Assembly: GCF_014356525.2 (NCBI RefSeq)
Contig: NC_052506.1
Span: forward strand, 28,973,637 to 29,037,636
From: Nilaparvata lugens
Lineage: Eukaryota > Arthropoda > Insecta > Hemiptera > Delphacidae
Length of the DNA: 64,000 nucleotides
Direction: 5' to 3'
The translations under genes were made by a program, and so were the position numbers. Positions 58,957-64,000 of this stretch are shown here, in pieces. The notes beneath the pieces were generated by a model. It was given only the letters and a program-made list of their open reading frames with translations, searched no databases and was not told the origin of the DNA. Position 1 is the stretch's first letter. Each line of letters starts with the position of its first letter.

Positions 58957-59926
58957 CTTAATGCTACATTCACACAACCAACTCCTTCAGCACATTTCGA
59001 TGCTCAACATTAAAAGTAGCGTGTTCTCAACTTTACTCTTGATTCGATCAAATTATTTCAAGACTTCTAAGCGTGTTATTGTGATTTGTTTTTAGTCTTA
59101 CAAACTGTTGATTGTATGGCAAAAACATGGAGAAGTTGGTTATGTCTCGAAATCCTTATTAGTAGAGAAATTTCAGTGGCCTTGTTTGACACCTGGTTCA
59201 ACTTGTGTGTCAAAAAACAATTTGACTAGATCAGTGTGCCTCTCATAAATAGTTTCGGGACGAATAATTATTATAAACACAACTTTTCAAACAACAAGAA
59301 CAACTATTGTGTTTCGATCGACATATTTGCTGATTCAGGCAGCTGCGGGTCTATCATCAAAGCATTGATTTCTTTACATTGATATGATATGGTTGTAGCC
59401 TTATTTTTATAAATTATTTTTATTGCGCTTTTATATAAAGTTCTTTTGACAGAGAGGTTAGTCTGTTCTAAGTTGTTGATAACGCTAGTATTATATAAAT
59501 TTATTAAATTGTAAGTAAATATTTATACTCCAATAGATAGATCTTTGTGTTTATGAGAAATGCAAATTAATTTGTACCGTTGAATTAAAACTTGTATATA
59601 ATGTGATTATTAAATTTTTGTACATTCTATTGTCTTGTTCACTCTTAACCAAATTGTAATTTTTATTTCAATTTTACTTTCATCTTATCTGTAAGAATAA
59701 TTTATTCAAGTTCCATAATGCATATATCATTATGTTACCTTGAAATTCTCACAAGGATATACGACAAACACATTTCTAAATTATTCAAAAGCAAATAAAA
59801 TTGCCTTCACGGGGTGAAATTAAGAAATAATTATTTATTAGAATTCAGTCAAAAATTTTATTCCGAAATATAATAAACTAATAAAGCTAACAGTGAATAT
59901 GACGAATTTACAATTTATTACTATTA
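58957..59926 (+). other. TMX1-like 3' UTR and intergenic region
   Basis: AT-rich with no ORF. Two ATTAAA words at 59584-59589 and 59609-59614 are followed by a T/G-rich stretch (TTCTATTGTCTTGTTC), the best candidate for polyadenylation of the TMX1-like transcript, giving a 3' UTR of about 680 bases. Confidence 0.45.
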
Positions 59927-60076
59927 GGGCCGTTTGCACAGTGACAGTTTAAACTAAATTTCATTTTAAACTGGATTGAATCCGTATCAAGTATCGTATG
60001 TTATAATGTGTTTCATTTTGAGTTTAAGCCAACAGCTGATTAAATTTAGTTTAAGTTTTGACTGTGCAAACGGCCC
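59927..60076. mobile_element. Palindromic MITE (GGGCCGTTTGCACA ends) with TTA target duplication
   Basis: 150 bp. The left end GGGCCGTTTGCACAGTGACA continues TTTAAACTAAATTTCA; the right end GTTTTGACTGTGCAAACGGC then CC is complementary. TTA flanks both sides (59924-59926 and 60077-60079). The ends resemble those of the MITE at 7686 (GGGCC..GTTGCAC) and suggest the PIF/Harbinger group. Confidence 0.88.
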
Positions 60077-60323
60077 TTAGAGAATAAAATTCCAATTTAT
60101 AAGAGTATGCTTTCAATAGTCAGGAACTAAGGCCATTGCCTTTTAATCTCTATAAAAAATCGTAGCCTATTATAGGAGAGAACTATAAAAACTAGACGTA
60201 TCAAAAGATCCATAAGGTTGATCTAAGAACAACCGTTGTATTGTATTCTAACCATTATCGTTGCATCTATTATTATTATGATATTATCATTGATATAATT
60301 TTTTAATAGCATTCTCACTCAGG

Positions 60324-60526
60324 CTATCTGCTTGGTTGAGTCTTCGGTTTAGGAATTTTGGCTAACAATGCTTGAATGTCTTTTTTCTCGTCATAAGTTT
60401 TCCACATTTCAAACAGACTTATTACGTAGCGAGCTATTTCCTGTATTTTTTCTATGTCAACATTCAGTTCAGCAAACCAGGATTTAAGATCTTTCTGCAG
60501 AATGACGCAAGCGATTTGCAAACAGC
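60324..60526 (-). CDS. CycC: Cyclin C, last coding exon (partial gene)
   Basis: Cyclin C pairs with CDK8 in the kinase module of the Mediator complex and acts in transcriptional control in the nucleus. This exon (acceptor TTTTTTCCAG, stop at 60324-60326) encodes CLQIACVILQKDLKSWFAEL, NVDIEKIQEIARYVISLFEM, WKTYDEKKDI and LLAKIPKPKTQ. The pattern ACV-QQKD, WFAEL-VDIEKI, WK-YDE+K and KIPKPK is that of the C-terminal cyclin box and tail of cyclin C. The tail is short after KPK, as in other insects. The exon starts with two bases of a split codon, and no earlier exon was found up to the right edge, so the rest lies beyond 64000. Confidence 0.85.
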
Positions 60527-61274
60527 CTGGAAAAAAGAATTACATGTTCTATTATTATAATAACAAAAATTATTATATCAACAAACTAATAACTAAGAGG
60601 AATCTGAGATTTATATAACTAAATTTGACCCAGATAAGATAGTTTTGCTGCTGTAAACTAAACTGTAACAACCAATGTTACATTCGAAGGAGTTAGGCCC
60701 AATTTCCCCAGAACGAAAAATAGGTTTAAGCGTCAGTTGGTTCTAAACAAACAAAAATCATCTGCCGCTCAAACCGAGTTTTCATCTTTAGTGAAATCAA
60801 CCTAGTTGGGTGATATTAGAAGTCCCATCGACATCTCCTACGAATCATACAATATTTATCTTCAATTTTTCTAGAAATTCAATACTTTTGGACGGCTGGA
60901 TCTTTCAGAATGATCGATTTTGTAAGAGCCTGCACATCGAATACCTGTTGCTCTCTTATTGAAAATTAACATGCTTTCCCAGGCTCTTTTGTAATTCAAT
61001 TACTCAATGCTAATGCATTTGATAAATTGAACATTGAATAAGGAATTAAAAACGTGAAAACATTGATTGTACTATAATATTATTTCTCTCACAATCCTTT
61101 ATCTTGTCTGTGTACTGTATATTATATGTAGAATCAACAGAACATCTTGCATAATCCCTTAGGAGGATATTTTTTTCAGGAAAATTATGGCTTTCACATA
61201 CTTTATCAAAAAATAGTTTTCTGGTTGAATCTCTTTAATTGGAAACTACAACAAAATATAAGGGCGAATATACA
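60527..61274. other. Presumed cyclin C intron, left part
   Basis: AT-rich, no recognised feature. Confidence 0.4.
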
Positions 61275-61860
61275 GAGTGAGTGATATGTATGGGAACCCT
61301 TCAATAAGTTGAAGACTATTGTAGATATAATACTGTAACTTACAGGATAAGTTATTGGTCGAATACTCCACCTTTTGACGTACAACTGAGTTTCAACCCC
61401 TCATAAGGGGGTGACTTAGGGGTTGTAACTCGAATATTTTGAATGTAAACACCCATTGTGTGATACGATAATTATTTTAAAGGCCTTTTCAGAACAAGAA
61501 AGATGGCATCAATAAAAATGTTCTATGATACTTTTATCCAAAATGGTGGCTGATTGAACTTAATCAATTATTTCTTTGAAAACTAAAACACTTCAATCAG
61601 CCGCCATTTTGGATAAAATTATCATAGAACATTTTTATTGATGGCATCTTTCTTGTCTTAGAAATGCCTTAAAAATGATGTACCACACAATGGGTGTTAA
61701 CATTTTGAATATTTGAGTTATAACTCTCATTTCTTCAAAAACTAAAACTTCAATCAGCCATTATTCAGGATCCAAGTATCAAAGAACATTTTTATAGATG
61801 CCATCTTTCTTGTTTTAAAAAGGCCTTCAAAAAGATATGTTATGTACTTTTTGAGAAAAA
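61275..61860. mobile_element. Foldback element with three related arms
   Basis: A near-perfect hairpin is centred near 61575: AACAAGAAAGATGGCATCAA (61495) through ATCCAAAATGGTGGCTGATT pairs with AATCAGCCGCCATTTTGGAT through TTGATGGCATCTTTCTTGTC (61652). A third copy of the right arm follows in the same direction (CTTCAATCAGCCATTATTCA at 61752 through GATGCCATCTTTCTTGTTTT at 61798). CACCCATTGTGTG (61450) and CACACAATGGGTG (61685) extend the pairing. Non-coding. Confidence 0.75.
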
Positions 61861-62614
61861 GACTTACAAAGTTGCTCAATTTAACATTGAAAATATAGGA
61901 AGAATAGACTTTTAGAGCACCAATGACGTCACACCGACCAGCTGGTTTGGATTTTTGTTACTGCGCATCTTTTCGTGGCCACTACCTTGTATTCTAGGTA
62001 CATTGATCTACAGTGATCGGCTTGAGTAAAAAAAACGTCTGCTTGAAATTTGAAACATGAACGACCTGACCTATACCATGGGATATCTTCTTCTACTAAA
62101 GCCTACTATATTTTATCCATGCCACAACTTATCCATGAACTTGATTATTTCTTCATAAATTGAGTAATAATAGAAGTTTGGATTGTCTACTCGACTGACA
62201 CCATTACTGGAAAAGAAGGGATGCAGGTAGGAAATGGATGAGAAAATTAGTTTTCTTGTAAAAGAGAAAGGAATAATGTAGATTTTTCAATTATTAACCA
62301 AGAATTATTATCAACAAGCTATTGACTATAATTTCCAGTTTCAAATTCTTACTATATTTTTAATCATCAGGGACGCTCATTGTTTTACCAAAAAAGTGTT
62401 ACAAATTAAAGTTGTAGTCTATTTTAAGAGCTTCAAGATGATCTTCTATACTAATCCAAAATCCAAGTTCTTATAATTATAACAGATCCGTTTATGAGCG
62501 CTATGCACGATACCTCGATACTTGCGTTATCCGAATTTCCCTGCATATCAGAAGTAAAGAAACTACAACTGAAAAAGTTTACTATGGAAGTTGGTGATGT
62601 AATTCACTGCTGAA

Positions 62615-62735
62615 GGATATAAATGTCCTTACATCAATATACCGTAAAATGTCCACCTATTTTTTTCATCACATTCTTATACTAATAGGTGAGAAATTTA
62701 TATTGATGATGTAAGGACGCGATAAATAAGACAAG
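62615..62735. repeat. Short inverted repeat
   Basis: AATGTCCTTACATCAATATA and TATATTGATGATGTAAGGAC are complementary, separated by about 50 bases. Probably a small MITE. Confidence 0.5.
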
Positions 62736-63036
62736 AATTTGAACGAAGTAAGGTATTTGGAATGCATGAAAGCTTTAGGTAAATTGTCTCTAAAATATAA
62801 ATTCAACATGGCATCCCTTCCACCAACTAGTGATGCAGATGAACAACATTCTTAGAGTTAATCATCAAATTCAAAAGTGGTTTTGTAAAAAAGACAAAAT
62901 TGAAGCAACATATTAGGTAGGGATGGACTTCTGGAGATACAATAATAAATTGTGCGCCCAGTGCATTCTAATAAGTAGTAGAAACTCCTGAAGCAGTGAT
63001 AGGGTTAGTTTCCTCTAATTGCAAAGTTTCTAATGA

Positions 63037-63251
63037 AAGCAACTGCAGGACTGCAGCTGTATCAAAGCTTTCCTACATTGTACCAAAATATATGAACTTG
63101 TCGAGAAGGAGGAACTTGAGCAAATTGATTCATCGTTGAGGGTGGAGAAGCAGAAGAGTCTAATGATAATCAAGTTGAATTCCATCATCTCTCTGTCAAC
63201 ATTTAATACGGTAGAATATTCATATTTTATTTCTTCAAGTGTCATCTTTCA
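63037..63251 (+). other. Unassigned exon-like ORF
   Basis: A 71-codon open segment with amphipathic, coding-looking composition (KAFLHCTKIYELVEKEELEQ, then IDSSLRVEKQKSLMIIK). It is preceded by GAAAGCAACTGCAG, usable as a splice acceptor, and by an in-frame stop at 63034. I do not recognise the family. It could be an exon of a gene nested in the cyclin C intron on the opposite strand, or a transposon relic. Confidence 0.25.
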
Positions 63252-64000
63252 ATAATTACAAAAATGTATAAAGTAATAGTATTTAATGAGCATTAAAATC
63301 TGGTTTTGGAAGTGAAGAACTGAAAAGTGAATTTAAATTGATTGAATAAGATACTGCAAAAATCAACCTTGGAAGCGTCGAGCATCCAAACTGTGACATC
63401 TGATTTCTTGTCGATACGCTGCCTCATCATTACCTCAACTATCAAGATTATAACCATCAATTTACCTTAACTATTAGATTCAAGTAACTATCCAATAATT
63501 ATTGTGATCCAATAATAGTCCAGTCACATTGATGCTTGCAAAATAATATAGAAGTTCTGATTTTCCAATATTATGTTGTTTAGATACATAAAAAAAGGAA
63601 AAATTCAATTTTGATGATTTTCAATTTTTAATAATTAACAATATAGGTATTATTTTAATTGTCACCAAAAAATAGCTAAATAAAATATATAAAACAAATG
63701 GAAATGCTAATCGCATCATAATTGGGCTAATGTTAATACCTACTACACTAAGGCTGGCCACTAACGGTAGAACATCCTTGCACAAACACAGTCGACTTAC
63801 ATTGTTGTGTAATCACAGCTGTCATCAGCGAGAGGCTTCAAACATAAAATAAACAACCAATAACAATTAATAGACCACTGAAACATTAAAAATTATAATG
63901 ATAGATAATTCAACCTCAAATAGAGCAGCGAAGAAAAATAAACAACAAAAAATCAAAGGTCAAAAACATAACCTCGAAATTTTTTGCTCATGTGTAAGTT
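63252..64000. other. Non-coding to the right edge
   Basis: No gene recognised. At 63750-63770 the sequence CTAAGGCTGGCCACTAACGG looks like a MITE terminus whose partner would lie outside the window. Confidence 0.35.

Overview
This window is AT-rich animal nuclear DNA from an insect, most likely a hemipteran and perhaps a planthopper. The animal assignment rests on two multi-exon metazoan genes that can be rebuilt exon by exon and one terminal exon of a third. The hemipteran/planthopper assignment is an inference from the look of the repeats and is not proven. Protein-coding sequence is sparse; most of the window is transposable elements in several layers of nesting.

Host genes. (1) Triosephosphate isomerase (TPI), minus strand: five coding exons between 44811 and 31908 give a 247-residue protein with every expected active-site element. 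(2) A TMX1-like thioredoxin-related transmembrane protein, plus strand: six exons from 49173 to 58956 give 285 residues (signal peptide, CPAC thioredoxin domain, one membrane segment, acidic tail, basic C-terminus). (3) The last coding exon of cyclin C, minus strand, 60324-60526; its other exons lie beyond the right edge. TPI and the TMX1-like gene are divergent, with 4.36 kb between their start codons. The TMX1-like gene and cyclin C converge.

Layout. 1-1.16 kb: LINE endonuclease fragment (minus). 2-10 kb: mostly non-coding, with a TA/TG microsatellite, two tRNA-like (SINE-type) segments and a palindromic MITE. 10.5-12.5 kb: two tandem copies of a repeat that begins and ends at (TA)n tracts. 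16.6-25.6 kb: a CR1-like LINE (plus strand) broken by a hAT-like element, by a second LINE with an 11-bp target duplication, and by a third LINE in the opposite orientation that carries its own insertion. 25.9-30.7 kb: a nearly intact Ty1/copia retrotransposon with almost identical LTRs and a 5-bp target duplication. 31.4-34.3 kb: three copies of the TPI 3' end in alternating orientation. 34.5-36.8 kb: an internally deleted BEL/Pao element inside a TIR element. 37.9-41.1 kb: four palindromic or foldback elements in TPI intron 4 or just past exon 4. 45.5-49 kb: several copies of one MITE family plus a LINE remnant between the two divergent genes. TMX1 introns: a second copy of the 11-bp-TSD LINE, a foldback element with a nested MITE, a foldback element carrying an exon-like ORF, and a mariner-like remnant. 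60.5-64 kb: presumed cyclin C intron with two more palindromes and one unexplained ORF.

Working relationships. TPI acts in cytosolic glycolysis, the TMX1-like protein in ER oxidoreduction, and cyclin C in the Mediator kinase module; nothing suggests they work together. The unusual content is structural: the TPI 3'-end rearrangement, a partial duplication of TPI exon 1, and a transposon stack whose order of insertion can be read from target duplications and interrupted reading frames.
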